A stretch of DNA of 64,000 nucleotides from Chitinophagales bacterium (GTDB taxonomy: Bacteria > Bacteroidota > Bacteroidia > Chitinophagales > Chitinophagaceae), in the NCBI GenBank assembly GCA_017303415.1, contig JAFLBJ010000001.1:434001-498000 (forward strand), in the 5' to 3' direction. The notes beneath the pieces are model-generated. The model saw only the letters and a list, made by a program, of their open reading frames with translations, was not told the origin of the DNA and did no database searches. The translations under genes and the position numbers were made by a program. Shown here piece after piece: positions 45,459-53,719 of this stretch (position 1 is its first letter; each line of letters opens with the position of its first letter).

Positions 45459-45490
45459 AAGTCCGCATGTTTCCACATGGGGGCTTTTTT
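45459..45490 (+). terminator. Rho-independent terminator
   Basis: AAGTCCGCATGT-TTCC-ACATGGGGGCTT pairs over 12 positions with one mismatch and one T-G pair, followed by TTTT. It serves the M3 peptidase transcript. Confidence 0.7.
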
Positions 45491-45533
45491 AGTTTTTACC
45501 CAGATTTGTATTTGTCGAAAAATAAAAAAAGTG

Positions 45534-46742
45534 TCACTTTTTGCTGAGTAAAAGAATACTTACCGGTCTTTTTTTCCTGCTTAATTCCAAACCATGTTTA
45601 TGTAGTTCCTCTACCAGTGTATTATGATCAACATAGTTCCACTCCAATTCTATATCATAATACCCGGAAAGCCCGGTTTCGTCCAATACAATCCGATTGT
45701 ATAGATACCCCATTTCATTAGACAAGTAATCTACTAAATGGCTTATTTGAACTCTTAGTCCTTTAAAATTGGGGCCATAGTAGGTAATATCAGTCTCGTG
45801 TGCAGAAGTTTGCACGGGTGTGCGATTGGCGCCTTTTGCTCTTGTTAAAACATACACATCCTGAGTCACTTCCTTTAAATCTCCTCTGAACCGTAAACTT
45901 AAATTTAAGATTCGTTGCGCCTCCTTAAATACTTGATCATCTGTGGCATTCGGAAGTTCAATTTTCAGGCAAAATAAATAGGGCGGCTCATAAATACCTA
46001 CCTCTTTACAAGCGCTATCAATTACCCAGCTATGAGCTGGCATTCTAAACACTTCGCGAAAAAGTGAAGGAATTGTAAAATTTGAAAAAATTAAATGAGT
46101 GATCCCGTTAGCACGAAATAGTTTTATACCAGTTGTAGAATTAGAGTCATACGGTCCTATGTAACCATCAAAACCTGAAATCATAAGGTTATCTTTCATG
46201 GTTTCATCTAACCCCATACGTTTAATATCCCGCAAAAAGTCAACTGGCTTTCCCATGACCAGGTCATTTACCATAACTTCTGAAATGTTATCAGGCGTAG
46301 TTACCCCTGCTATTAAACCATACTTATCAACCACAACTGTATGGGGAATGGTAGTGTAGGGAAAATAGGGGATATGGGTAGTGTCGCTTACAAAAGCGAC
46401 ACTTTTGCCTTTCCATCTCGAAAGAAATTTTATAAGCTTATTTTCCGGCTCCTGGGTAATTGCCAAAACCACAACCTGGCTACCGACTTTTTGTACAATC
46501 GAATCAAGTTTACCTAAACCCGGTATACAGGGACCACACCAGGTTGCCCAAAAGTCAATAATTATAACTTTCCCCTTTAGATCCTCCACTCTCATATTCC
46601 CTACTCCTGAGGCGCTGAATATTTTAAAGTTAAATCCGGGAATGCGGTCACCTATACCCAAGCTTTCCTGGGCATTAAGGTTTGACCACAGGCCTGGGAA
46701 GAACAATATACAAATCAGTGATATAATTATTCTACTCCTCAT
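45534..46742 (-). CDS. TlpA-like thioredoxin with C-terminal DUF3738 domain
   Basis: A signal peptide (1-24) precedes a TlpA/AhpC-type thioredoxin domain (about 28-165) with the active site WATWCGPC (Cys69, Cys72). The C-terminal part (about 195-402) contains the DUF3738 signature VLDETGLSGYYDIELEW. Such proteins act in periplasmic thiol redox; the DUF3738 part has no known biochemistry. The gene looks more AT-rich than its neighbours, a hint of transfer. It is monocistronic. Confidence 0.88.
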   Translation of the reverse strand: MRSRIIISLICILFFPGLWSNLNAQESLGIGDRIPGFNFKIFSASGVGNMRVEDLKGKVIIIDFWATWCGPCIPGLGKLDSIVQKVGSQVVVLAITQEPENKLIKFLSRWKGKSVAFVSDTTHIPYFPYTTIPHTVVVDKYGLIAGVTTPDNISEVMVNDLVMGKPVDFLRDIKRMGLDETMKDNLMISGFDGYIGPYDSNSTTGIKLFRANGITHLIFSNFTIPSLFREVFRMPAHSWVIDSACKEVGIYEPPYLFCLKIELPNATDDQVFKEAQRILNLSLRFRGDLKEVTQDVYVLTRAKGANRTPVQTSAHETDITYYGPNFKGLRVQISHLVDYLSNEMGYLYNRIVLDETGLSGYYDIELEWNYVDHNTLVEELHKHGLELSRKKRPVSILLLSKK

Positions 46743-46816
46743 GTAAGTTCCCCATAATTCAGATAGTGGTTAATTAAAGGTATTTACCTTTACTCTAATT
46801 GATCTGGAAAAAATAA

Positions 46817-47242
46817 TTATTTCCGGCAATTCTTGCAGATCCCATGCACTACCACTTCTACCTGAGAGGATGTGTATCCTTTGGGCAATTTGACATCGGG
46901 GATAAGGGCATCATTGATACAAGTGGTATTTCCACAGAGCCGACACATAAAATGCACATGGTCATCGTGATGGTGTCCTTCATGACAGGAATCACTGCAA
47001 AGCGCATACTTGATATTGGCATCCGATGTGGGAACGGTATGCAGAATTCCCCGCTCCATAAAGGCTTGTAACGTACGGTACACGGTCACCCGGTCAAATT
47101 TCTCTCCCGCCTTCCGTTCAATATCGCCATGTGACAGCGCACCCGCATGGGTCAAAAAGATATTCAGGATCTTTCGACGGCTGTCCGTTACACTCAATCT
47201 ATGGTGTTTCAGAATCGTTTCAATCTTTGTATGCGTGCTCAT
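46817..47242 (-). CDS. Fur-family metal-dependent repressor
   Basis: From ATG 47242 (MSTHTKIETILKHHRLSVTD) the product is 141 residues. The winged helix shows ILNIFLTHAGALSHGDIE and FDRVTVYRTLQAFMERGIL. The metal sites are HEGHHHDDHVHFMCRLCG and a final CKNC, so two CxxC pairs bind structural zinc. Whether it answers zinc, iron or another metal cannot be told. It sits right after the SCO gene, which it may regulate along with merC-like. Confidence 0.92.
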   Translation of the reverse strand: MSTHTKIETILKHHRLSVTDSRRKILNIFLTHAGALSHGDIERKAGEKFDRVTVYRTLQAFMERGILHTVPTSDANIKYALCSDSCHEGHHHDDHVHFMCRLCGNTTCINDALIPDVKLPKGYTSSQVEVVVHGICKNCRK

Positions 47243-47261
47243 GTTTGTCTTGTGGATTGAA

Positions 47262-47879
47262 TCATTTACCGGCATCCAGCATCATTTTCTCCAGATCCGC
47301 CATCATCTGGTCTACTTCCTTTCGCTTTAACCCGTCATAGATCTTCCGGATATTCCCTTCGCGGTCCACCAGGGCCCAAAATTGTGAATGGAGAAAATCA
47401 TCTTCCGGTGTTTTCAAATTATTATTCGGGTCGTCGATCTTGTAACTAAACCGCGCCATATTGTACAGGCTGTCTTTGCGACCCGTAAGAAAAACCCATC
47501 GCCTGGTATCGATCTGAAGCGAGTCCGCATAATGCTTCAGCCGCGCCGGAGAATCGTTCTTTGGGTCACAGGTATGTGACAGGATCAACATACGGTCATC
47601 GTCCTTGAACTTATCATATACCCGCTTCATATTCTTGTTCATCAACGGGCATATCCCATCACAGGTGGTAAAAAAATACTCCACCACCAACCATTTCCCT
47701 TTTACATCCTCCCGGGTCACCAACACACTGTCCTGATTCACAAACTGAAATGGCTGGACCGTCCCGATCGGTGGAAAACGGCTCTCCCGAAACCCCGGAA
47801 CTACCTTGTTCAGCACAAAAAAGAATACCAGGACCAGGATCCCAAAAAACACTGAATAAACGACCGTTTTCTTCTTCAT
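47262..47879 (-). CDS. SCO1/SenC-family copper-binding thioredoxin-like protein
   Basis: I chose ATG 47879 (MKKKTVVYSVFFG), giving 205 residues with one membrane anchor. The copper motif is CDGIC (Cys73, Cys77), with LHSQFWALVDREG near the C-terminus. SCO proteins help insert copper into cytochrome oxidase or act in redox signalling. The Fur-family gene begins 20 bases downstream, so the two are one operon. Confidence 0.92.
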   Translation of the reverse strand: MKKKTVVYSVFFGILVLVFFFVLNKVVPGFRESRFPPIGTVQPFQFVNQDSVLVTREDVKGKWLVVEYFFTTCDGICPLMNKNMKRVYDKFKDDDRMLILSHTCDPKNDSPARLKHYADSLQIDTRRWVFLTGRKDSLYNMARFSYKIDDPNNNLKTPEDDFLHSQFWALVDREGNIRKIYDGLKRKEVDQMMADLEKMMLDAGK

Positions 47880-47917
47880 AGATGTTGCAAAAATCGGTAC
47901 AAAAATAATACAAATTT

Positions 47918-47946
47918 CGCAACTTCGTTGCATTACCTTATCTTTG
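47918..47946 (+). promoter_or_regulatory. Promoter with palindromic operator before merC-like gene
   Basis: GCAAC-TTC-GTTGC (47919-47931) is a perfect palindrome. It lies directly upstream of TATCTTTG (47939-47946), and a TTTCG stands 20 bases before that box as a possible -33. The palindrome therefore fills the promoter spacer, a natural repressor site. It lies between divergent SCO and MerC-like genes, next to a Fur-family gene. A half-site GTTGCAA occurs at 47884. Confidence 0.5.
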
Positions 47947-47955
47947 CTCCCCTTC

Positions 47956-48330
47956 ATGAATTTTAGGATCAACTGGGATGCTTTTGGGGTAACTGCCACG
48001 GTAGCCTGCGCTATTCATTGTGCCTTCCTGCCCTTATTAACGAGCACCCTGCCTTTATTTGGCATCAATATCATTGACAATCCGTGGTTTGAGAACGGAA
48101 TGATCGGGTTGGCCTTTGTCATCGGCACCTATTCTCTGATGAATGGATATCTCAAGCACCACCACCGGCTCTATCCGGTATTTCTTTTTGCCGCTGGTAT
48201 CGGGTTGCTGGTATTGAAACAGTTTTATCACCAATATCAGTACTGGTTCTTATTCCCGGCAGTAGTCCTGATCATTTCAGCGCATTACCTCAACTGGCGC
48301 TCCTGCCAGAAAGCAGCCTGCAACGTATAA
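47956..48330 (+). CDS. MerC-domain membrane protein
   Basis: The 124 residues (ATG 47956; an in-frame TTG at 47944 is less likely) contain four membrane helices and the metal-binding CAIHCAFLPLL in the first, as in MerC. MerC proteins carry mercury, but Bacteroidota relatives near Fur and SCO genes may handle other metals. A CxxxxxC-like pair (RSCQKAAC) is near the C-terminus. Confidence 0.85.
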   Translation: MNFRINWDAFGVTATVACAIHCAFLPLLTSTLPLFGINIIDNPWFENGMIGLAFVIGTYSLMNGYLKHHHRLYPVFLFAAGIGLLVLKQFYHQYQYWFLFPAVVLIISAHYLNWRSCQKAACNV

Positions 48331-48331
48331 A

Positions 48332-48446
48332 GCTTCGTGCCCTTCGTGCCCCCTTTGTGTCCTCCTACGCCCGACTTGCGTAGGAGGACACGAAGGACAC
48401 AAAGGGGGCACAAAGGACACGAAGGGGGCACCAAGTACACGAAGGA
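48332..48446. repeat. Inverted repeat array (CTTCGTG / CACGAAG type)
   Basis: GTGTCCTCCTACGC and GCGTAGGAGGACAC form a perfect 14-bp stem around CCGACTT. Outside it are CTTCGTGCC and CCCCCTTTGTG units on the left, and CACGAAGG and CACAAAGGGGG units on the right, up to 48446. It lies between the merC-like and DUF4440-like genes. Confidence 0.88.
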
Positions 48447-48476
48447 AGTTTGTATCTTTCAATAAATAAAAAACAC

Positions 48477-48899
48477 ATGCGCCGGATACTTACGCTTCTG
48501 TTGCTTGCCACTTCAATGGTATCATTTAGTCAGTCGAAAGACGAAAAAGCCATCTACAAACTCCTCAATGACCAGGTAGTCGCCTGGAACAATGCCGACC
48601 TGGTCACCTTTATGGAAGGCTATTGGAAAAATGACTCTCTTATGTTTATTGGAAAATCCGGGGTAACCTATGGATGGCAGAATACCCTTGATAATTATAA
48701 AAAGGGATACCCCAATAAAGCCGCCATGGGTGATTTCACTTCCACTGTGATCCAACTAAAAAAGCTCTCGAAGAATTTTTATTCCGTAACTGGAAAATGG
48801 TACCTCAAACGCACCATTGGTGATGCCACCGGGCATTATACGCTACTGATCCAAAAGATCAATGGCAAATGGCTGATCATTTCCGACCACTCAAGTTGA
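48477..48899 (+). CDS. DUF4440/SnoaL-like secreted protein
   Basis: From ATG 48477 (MRRILTLLLLATSMVSF) there is a signal peptide and then an NTF2-like domain (AIYKLLNDQVVAWNNADLVTFMEGYWKND start, WLIISDHSS end), as in DUF4440. The 140 residues are typical. Function is unknown. Its last 23 bases overlap the end of the convergent gene on the minus strand. Confidence 0.82.
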   Translation: MRRILTLLLLATSMVSFSQSKDEKAIYKLLNDQVVAWNNADLVTFMEGYWKNDSLMFIGKSGVTYGWQNTLDNYKKGYPNKAAMGDFTSTVIQLKKLSKNFYSVTGKWYLKRTIGDATGHYTLLIQKINGKWLIISDHSS

Positions 48900-49125
48900 A
48901 AAAGAGTCGCCAGGTACGAAAGAAATAATACAGCAAAAAGCCAATACTGGCCAGAAACCATATATAGAAAAGAATATTGCCCAAACGGATATGCTTTTCA
49001 ATAATAGCCAGTTTAAAATAAAGCCCCGCGGTCACATTGACCAGCAGCCAGATCAATCCGGCAAAAAAGGAGTATCCTACTTTGCGGAAATGTAATTTGA
49101 TCTCTGGCTCCATCCCGGAGGACAT
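48877..49125 (-). CDS. Small two-TM membrane protein
   Basis: I start at an ATG at 49125 (MSSGMEPEIKLHFRKVGY); the frame stays open to 49260 but then overlaps the lysozyme gene. The 82 residues have two membrane helices (about 18-38 and 50-70) and a basic end. No family recognised. It may be translated with the lysozyme gene just upstream. Confidence 0.5.
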   Translation of the reverse strand: MSSGMEPEIKLHFRKVGYSFFAGLIWLLVNVTAGLYFKLAIIEKHIRLGNILFYIWFLASIGFLLYYFFRTWRLFFNLSGRK

Positions 49126-49195
49126 AGGCGGTAGTTGAATAAAGGGAACAATTCCCAGACTGCAAGATAAGGATAAGCCCAGCCAGATTTTCGAC

Positions 49196-49987
49196 TTAAT
49201 TGGCTTTGTACAAGAGTTCGACAAAGTCGGTTGAATCCCCGTTAAACACATTGAAATCAACTTTGGAGAATATGCCGTTTACACGCCCGGTTTCGCTGTG
49301 TTGCCAAAAGGCCCATTCGCGCTCAATACGGGGTTTATTGGGTTGGAGATAATGGGCGATCCAGAGTGGGTAATCATCAAAATCAGCGCCTAACTGGCGA
49401 TTGTAAAAATCCACATTGGTATAGAGAATGGGTTTTACTTTATAATACCCTTCCACCACCTGCAGCCATTCTTTTACCTCCCTTTTGATCACAGCATTAG
49501 CTACCCCGTAGGTTTGCTCTACATCAAGTACCGGCGGCAGGTCACCTGGCTCCAGATCTACCCGCTTGATGAAGTTCTGCGCTTGCATTTTTCCATCCTT
49601 GGTGGCCAGAAAAAAATGGTAGGCGCCCCGTGTAATTCCGGCTTCTCGGCTTTTCTTCCAGTTACGCTTAAAATGTCTGTCCACATTGCCAATGCCCTCT
49701 GTAGCTTTTATAAAGGCAAACTGCAACCGAATAGGCCCTACTTCCATCGCCTTTACCGACTCCCATGAAATATTCTCCTGGTATTTGGACACATCGATAC
49801 CATGAATGGAGTAAGGATGAGGAATAGGAATACCAAATTCGGGATAGGTAACAAAACGCGAACGCCTGAACTTCCACCACTCATATCCAAAATAGGCCAG
49901 GGCCCCCACAACCAGGATCAACCCTGTGATCAGGGCAGCGGACATGGCCTTTTTTCGGCCGCGGGTGCTTTTCTTCTTCTTGGACAT
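49196..49987 (-). CDS. GH25-family lysozyme, membrane anchored
   Basis: From ATG 49987 (MSKKKKSTRGRKK) the protein has a basic N-terminus, one membrane helix (about 15-37) and a GH25 domain: GIDVSKYQENISW, FIKATEGIG, GAYHFF and PPVLDVEQ with the catalytic Asp/Glu. GH25 enzymes cut peptidoglycan between MurNAc and GlcNAc. Here it is probably periplasmic and used in cell-wall remodelling. Length of 263 fits a single domain. Confidence 0.9.
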   Translation of the reverse strand: MSKKKKSTRGRKKAMSAALITGLILVVGALAYFGYEWWKFRRSRFVTYPEFGIPIPHPYSIHGIDVSKYQENISWESVKAMEVGPIRLQFAFIKATEGIGNVDRHFKRNWKKSREAGITRGAYHFFLATKDGKMQAQNFIKRVDLEPGDLPPVLDVEQTYGVANAVIKREVKEWLQVVEGYYKVKPILYTNVDFYNRQLGADFDDYPLWIAHYLQPNKPRIEREWAFWQHSETGRVNGIFSKVDFNVFNGDSTDFVELLYKAN

Positions 49988-50049
49988 AGTGGCGGGCAAA
50001 AATAAACAACTCCTTCTGTGGCTGGTGTTTTATGTGGGAAATTAGGATT

Positions 50050-50087
50050 TCTCTCACAGTCCCGAAGCCTCCGGACACGGAATACAC
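50050..50087. repeat. 38-base dispersed repeat, copy 2 (inverted)
   Basis: The sequence matches the reverse complement of 28173-28210 with one difference. It lies 58 bases upstream of the ompA-like start. The core reads TCCCGAAGCCTCCGGA; the change weakens the hairpin by one pair. Confidence 0.85.
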
Positions 50088-50101
50088 AGAGGTAAATACC
50101 C

Positions 50102-50109
50102 TACCTTTG
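50102..50109 (+). promoter_or_regulatory. TACCTTTG promoter box of the ompA-like gene
   Basis: TACCTTTG fits TAnnTTTG, 36 bases before the ATG at 50146. The leader after it is A/T-rich and lacks a clear Shine-Dalgarno sequence. Confidence 0.4.
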
Positions 50110-50145
50110 TTTTACAACCAACATTATTTAATTAAATATAAAAAA

Positions 50146-51009
50146 ATGAAAAAAATAACTTGGTTAGGGCTTCCTCTTCTTGCCTTGGTATTTACTTCCT
50201 GCGTAAGCAAAAAGAAACTGCTGGACGCTCAGGCACAGTATGAAAAACTGAATGTAACGTATACTACCCTTCAGGGGAGTTTGAAAGACTGCGAAACCGA
50301 GAAAAACGAACTGGCAAACAACAATGCCTCCATGATCGCCCAGATCGATGGACTGAACAAACAAGTGGCCTTTTTGAAAGAAAACAATACCCAGGCCCTG
50401 AAACAACTCCAGGACCTGTCGGTGATCACCGGACAGCAAGCGGAAAGCATCAAAAAATCTTTGGAAAATATCGGCGCCAAAGATTCTTATATCCAAACAC
50501 TCCAGCAATCCATGGCCCGCAAAGATTCCATGAACATGGCCCTGGTGATGAACCTGAAAGGCGCCATCGGCAACCTGGAAGATGAAGATATCAATGTCAA
50601 GGTGGATAAGGGCGTTGTGTACATCGACATATCTGACAAACTCCTGTTCAAAACAGGCAAATATGATATCACCAAAGAAGCGAATGTGGTATTAGGAAAG
50701 GTAGCACAGGTGTTAAAGAATCAACCCGATATCGAATTCATGGTAGAAGGGCATACGGATAATGTGGCATATAAAAGTGGTATCCTGCTGGACAACTGGG
50801 ACCTGAGCGTAAAACGCGCCACTGCTGTGGTGAGAGTACTGCAAAATGAATATGGTATCGATCCCTCTAAAATGGCGGCTGCCGGTCGTGGTGAATACAA
50901 ACCACTTGCTGATAATAGCACGCCGGATGGAAAAGCGACCAACCGCCGTACACGTATTGTGATCTTACCGCAATTGGATCAGTTCTTTAAGTTGCTGGAA
51001 AGAAAATGA
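50146..51009 (+). CDS. OmpA-family lipoprotein
   Basis: A lipobox (LVFTSCVSKKK) starts the mature protein, followed by a coiled coil (about 25-130) and an OmpA C-terminal domain (about 160-287): VEGHTDNVAYKSGILLDNW, GRGEYKPLADNSTPDGK and NRRTRIVILP. The OmpA domain binds peptidoglycan, so the protein links the outer membrane to the wall. Start is ATG 50146; the longer frame to 50032 runs through the 38-base repeat. Confidence 0.93.
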   Translation: MKKITWLGLPLLALVFTSCVSKKKLLDAQAQYEKLNVTYTTLQGSLKDCETEKNELANNNASMIAQIDGLNKQVAFLKENNTQALKQLQDLSVITGQQAESIKKSLENIGAKDSYIQTLQQSMARKDSMNMALVMNLKGAIGNLEDEDINVKVDKGVVYIDISDKLLFKTGKYDITKEANVVLGKVAQVLKNQPDIEFMVEGHTDNVAYKSGILLDNWDLSVKRATAVVRVLQNEYGIDPSKMAAAGRGEYKPLADNSTPDGKATNRRTRIVILPQLDQFFKLLERK

Positions 51010-51012
51010 TTA

Positions 51013-51143
51013 GTTGGGAGTCCGAAGTCAGGAGTCCGGGGTTGACGGTTAATTTTTATTTGTAATCGTTATTTCTACAAACTCCTGCAATCAGGCTCCG
51101 GTCCCCGAACCTTTGACCTCGGACTCCCGACTTCTAATCTCCA
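51013..51143. repeat. Inverted heptamer array (GGTCCGG/GAGTCCG type)
   Basis: The left arm has GGGAGTCCGAAGTC and GAGTCCGGGGTTG; the right arm has CGGTCCCCGAACC and CTCGGACTCCCGACTTC. The spacer is A/T-rich (TTAATTTTTATTTGTAATCG). It lies between convergent genes, and its right end meets the 3' end of the helicase gene. Confidence 0.85.
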
Positions 51144-53380
51144 ACCCGAGACCCTCTTTCCCACAACACCGCCTTTATCTCGGCATACGTATACTCTGCC
51201 GGTAACCTGTCCTTCACTTCCTTGGTCCCGGTAATTGTTTCCCCCATTTCTTTCAACACGGCCCGGATGCGTTCTTGTTTTTCCACCGTCACAATATCAT
51301 TCACGGTTACTTCGCCCGTATCGAGAAAAGAGGCCAGGTGGCTCTCGATCGTACTCCACGCATATCCTCTTTCAGCGGCAATGGTCTTTACATCCTTTCC
51401 TTCCTGAAACATGGCCAATGAAATACGGGCGCTATCTCCTTTTTGCGGCCGCGCTTTCTTTTCTTCTTCCGGTACAGGATCGGGTTCGGGTTGGGGAGTT
51501 TCTGTTTTAGACGTTGCGATCAGCTTTTTACCCTCGATCAGATCGATCAATTGAGAAGTCGCTTGCTGCTCAGCCAATCCAGCCGCCAGTGCCCCGGCCT
51601 GTTTCAACTGATACTGTTTCCGCTGGAGTAAGGTCTTGATCTCCCGAAGCTCGTTGGTATATTTTTTTGACTTCTTCTTGATCTTGACGGCATCAATATG
51701 CTCCTGGAGGTTGGCCATCAATTGATATAAAATGGGATGAAAATAGTTGATGGCTGCTTCGGTACGGGATTTCAGAAAGGCATAATCCACCGGATCAGCA
51801 TGGATAAGGTCTTCCAACTGCCGTGCAAATTTGGCACCCACCTGTTGTTGCTCCACAACTTTCAAAAAGAAAGCCCTCGCCCATTGAACGGCCCATTCCT
51901 TATCGGGGATCTGTCGGTCATCGTAGGCTTCCACAAATTCAGCCACCAGGGAAGTAAGTTTATCCCATTGAAAGAACCCGATCAGGGATTGTTCCACAAA
52001 TCGTTTTTGTTCTTCTTCCACCAATTTCTCCATCTCCTCCTCATCCATTTCTTTATTCACGAACGCAAGCACGCGCTCATCCGTATGGATAGCATTGGGA
52101 TGAATGCGGGAAAAAAGCACCAGGCCTTTCATGGAGGTAAGCCGGCTCAGGGCCACATAGACCTGACCAGCTGCAAAGGAAGAACCCGCGTCAATGATGG
52201 CCTTTTCAAAGGTCAGCCCCTGGCTTTTGTGAATGGTGATGGCCCAGGCAAGGCGTAGCGGAAACTGTTTAAAACTTCCCAACTGTTCCTCTTCCACCTT
52301 ATCGGCCATGCGGTCATAATTATACCGGATATTGGTCCAGGTCTCCCGCTCCACTTTTATATCATCCGGTTCATCGCCGGTAGATACATAGATAGCGTCC
52401 GGCTCTATCCGGTTGACGGTAGCCAGTTTCCCATTATAAAATCGTCTTCGGTCACCTTTATCGTTCTTAAGGAACATGACCTGGGCCCCGATCTTTAATT
52501 GCAGGTTCTTGTCAGCGGGAAATGACTTCTCTCCAAACTCACCTTCCACTTCGGCCTGAAATTGCTCCAGGTCACCGCGTAAACGCTGCAACTGTTGTTG
52601 GTTTATCTGGTCAGCTTTATTGTTGTGTGTGGTCAGGGTGATATAAGTATCGCCATATGCGGGTTCAAAACTCCGGTCAAAATGTTCATGCAGGCGATCG
52701 AGGTCGGCTTCGTTCACCTGGTTATTCCGTATCTGATTCAGGATATGAATAAAGGCTTCTTCATCCTGGCGGTAGATCTTTTTAAGTTCAACCACAAGGG
52801 GCGGCGCGTCACGTATTACCTGGGCATCAAAAAAGAAAGGGCTTTTGTAATGCAGGGAAAGAATATTTTTCCATTCCTCATCGTTCACCACAGGGGGCAA
52901 CTGAAAAAGATCGCCAATATAGAGTACCTGCAATCCGCCAAAGGGAAGGTCGGGACGTTTCCGAAAATGCCTGCAGATAGCATCCACTGCATCGAGCATA
53001 TCGGCCCTCACCATACTCACTTCATCAATGATCAGTAATTCCAGTTCGTTTAACAGGTCACGCTTGGCCTTGTTGAACCGGATCTGCTTAAACAGGCTCC
53101 CGCTATCCGAAGCCTGGCTGTTCCAACCTGCCTGAACCGGCACATAGGGACCAAAGGGTAGTTGAAAAAAAGAGTGCATGGTCACACCCCCGGCATTGAT
53201 AGCGGCTACGCCGGTTGGCGCTACTACAGCCGACTTCTTGAAGGTGGTCTCCTGAATATGTTTTAGAAAAGTGGTCTTACCCGTTCCAGCCTTTCCAGTC
53301 AGGAAAACATGCCGGTCGCTATTGTTCACCAGGGCCGAGGCTAACCGAAACCACTTATTGTCATTATCCCGCAAAGACAT
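51134..53380 (-). CDS. PIF1-like helicase with C-terminal helix-turn-helix domain
   Basis: From ATG 53380 (MSLRDNDNKWF) the protein has 748 residues. Walker A is GKAGTGKTTFLKHI, Walker B LLIIDEVSMVRADMLD, and the later UvrD/PIF1 motif ITIHKSQGLTFEKAIID. A C-terminal HTH_40-type domain (about 640-700, RISLAMFQEGKDVKTIAAERG) resembles those in RecQ and YpbB proteins. It probably unwinds DNA in repair or replication. The exact substrate is unknown. Confidence 0.88.
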   Translation of the reverse strand: MSLRDNDNKWFRLASALVNNSDRHVFLTGKAGTGKTTFLKHIQETTFKKSAVVAPTGVAAINAGGVTMHSFFQLPFGPYVPVQAGWNSQASDSGSLFKQIRFNKAKRDLLNELELLIIDEVSMVRADMLDAVDAICRHFRKRPDLPFGGLQVLYIGDLFQLPPVVNDEEWKNILSLHYKSPFFFDAQVIRDAPPLVVELKKIYRQDEEAFIHILNQIRNNQVNEADLDRLHEHFDRSFEPAYGDTYITLTTHNNKADQINQQQLQRLRGDLEQFQAEVEGEFGEKSFPADKNLQLKIGAQVMFLKNDKGDRRRFYNGKLATVNRIEPDAIYVSTGDEPDDIKVERETWTNIRYNYDRMADKVEEEQLGSFKQFPLRLAWAITIHKSQGLTFEKAIIDAGSSFAAGQVYVALSRLTSMKGLVLFSRIHPNAIHTDERVLAFVNKEMDEEEMEKLVEEEQKRFVEQSLIGFFQWDKLTSLVAEFVEAYDDRQIPDKEWAVQWARAFFLKVVEQQQVGAKFARQLEDLIHADPVDYAFLKSRTEAAINYFHPILYQLMANLQEHIDAVKIKKKSKKYTNELREIKTLLQRKQYQLKQAGALAAGLAEQQATSQLIDLIEGKKLIATSKTETPQPEPDPVPEEEKKARPQKGDSARISLAMFQEGKDVKTIAAERGYAWSTIESHLASFLDTGEVTVNDIVTVEKQERIRAVLKEMGETITGTKEVKDRLPAEYTYAEIKAVLWERGSRVGD

Positions 53381-53497
53381 GCGGGAAAGATAGGAAGAAA
53401 AATGGCATGTAAAACAGATCGAGATAAACACAAGCAGTTTTCTACGATGTAAAATACGAGTCGTGTAAACCGGTCTTTTTTAAAATTCGCGAGAGAT

Positions 53498-53505
53498 TAT
53501 TTTTG
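53498..53505 (+). promoter_or_regulatory. TATTTTTG promoter box of the toxin-antitoxin pair
   Basis: TATTTTTG fits TAnnTTTG and ends four bases before the antitoxin ATG at 53510, so the mRNA may be leaderless. A T-run (CTTTTTT) about 17 bases upstream is a weak -33 candidate. Confidence 0.4.
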
Positions 53506-53509
53506 GTTT

Positions 53510-53719
53510 ATGAAAACAAACTTCAAAAGCTTGGTACTTCCCGGCTATCCTTTAACAAGAGACGAATTTATTCAACATTTAAAAGAGGGTTGGAATTCAC
53601 CTTCCAGACCATTAAAAGAAGTAATAAGGGAATGGGAAGAAAGAAAAGTAATTCAGTCATCGAAGTTGAGCTATCGAAAAGAGCAAAAATTCAAATTGAA
53701 GAAATCATCAATTACGTAG
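53510..53719 (+). CDS. Probable antitoxin of a RelE/ParE-type module
   Basis: This 69-residue, charged protein (MKTNFKSLVLPGYPLTRDE, REWEERKVIQSSKLSYRKEQ) has no membrane part or named motif. It precedes a ParE/RelE-like toxin gene and overlaps it by 88 bases in another frame. The size and position fit an antitoxin, but no DNA-binding fold was recognised. The region is clearly A/T-rich, suggesting recent acquisition. Confidence 0.5.
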   Translation: MKTNFKSLVLPGYPLTRDEFIQHLKEGWNSPSRPLKEVIREWEERKVIQSSKLSYRKEQKFKLKKSSIT

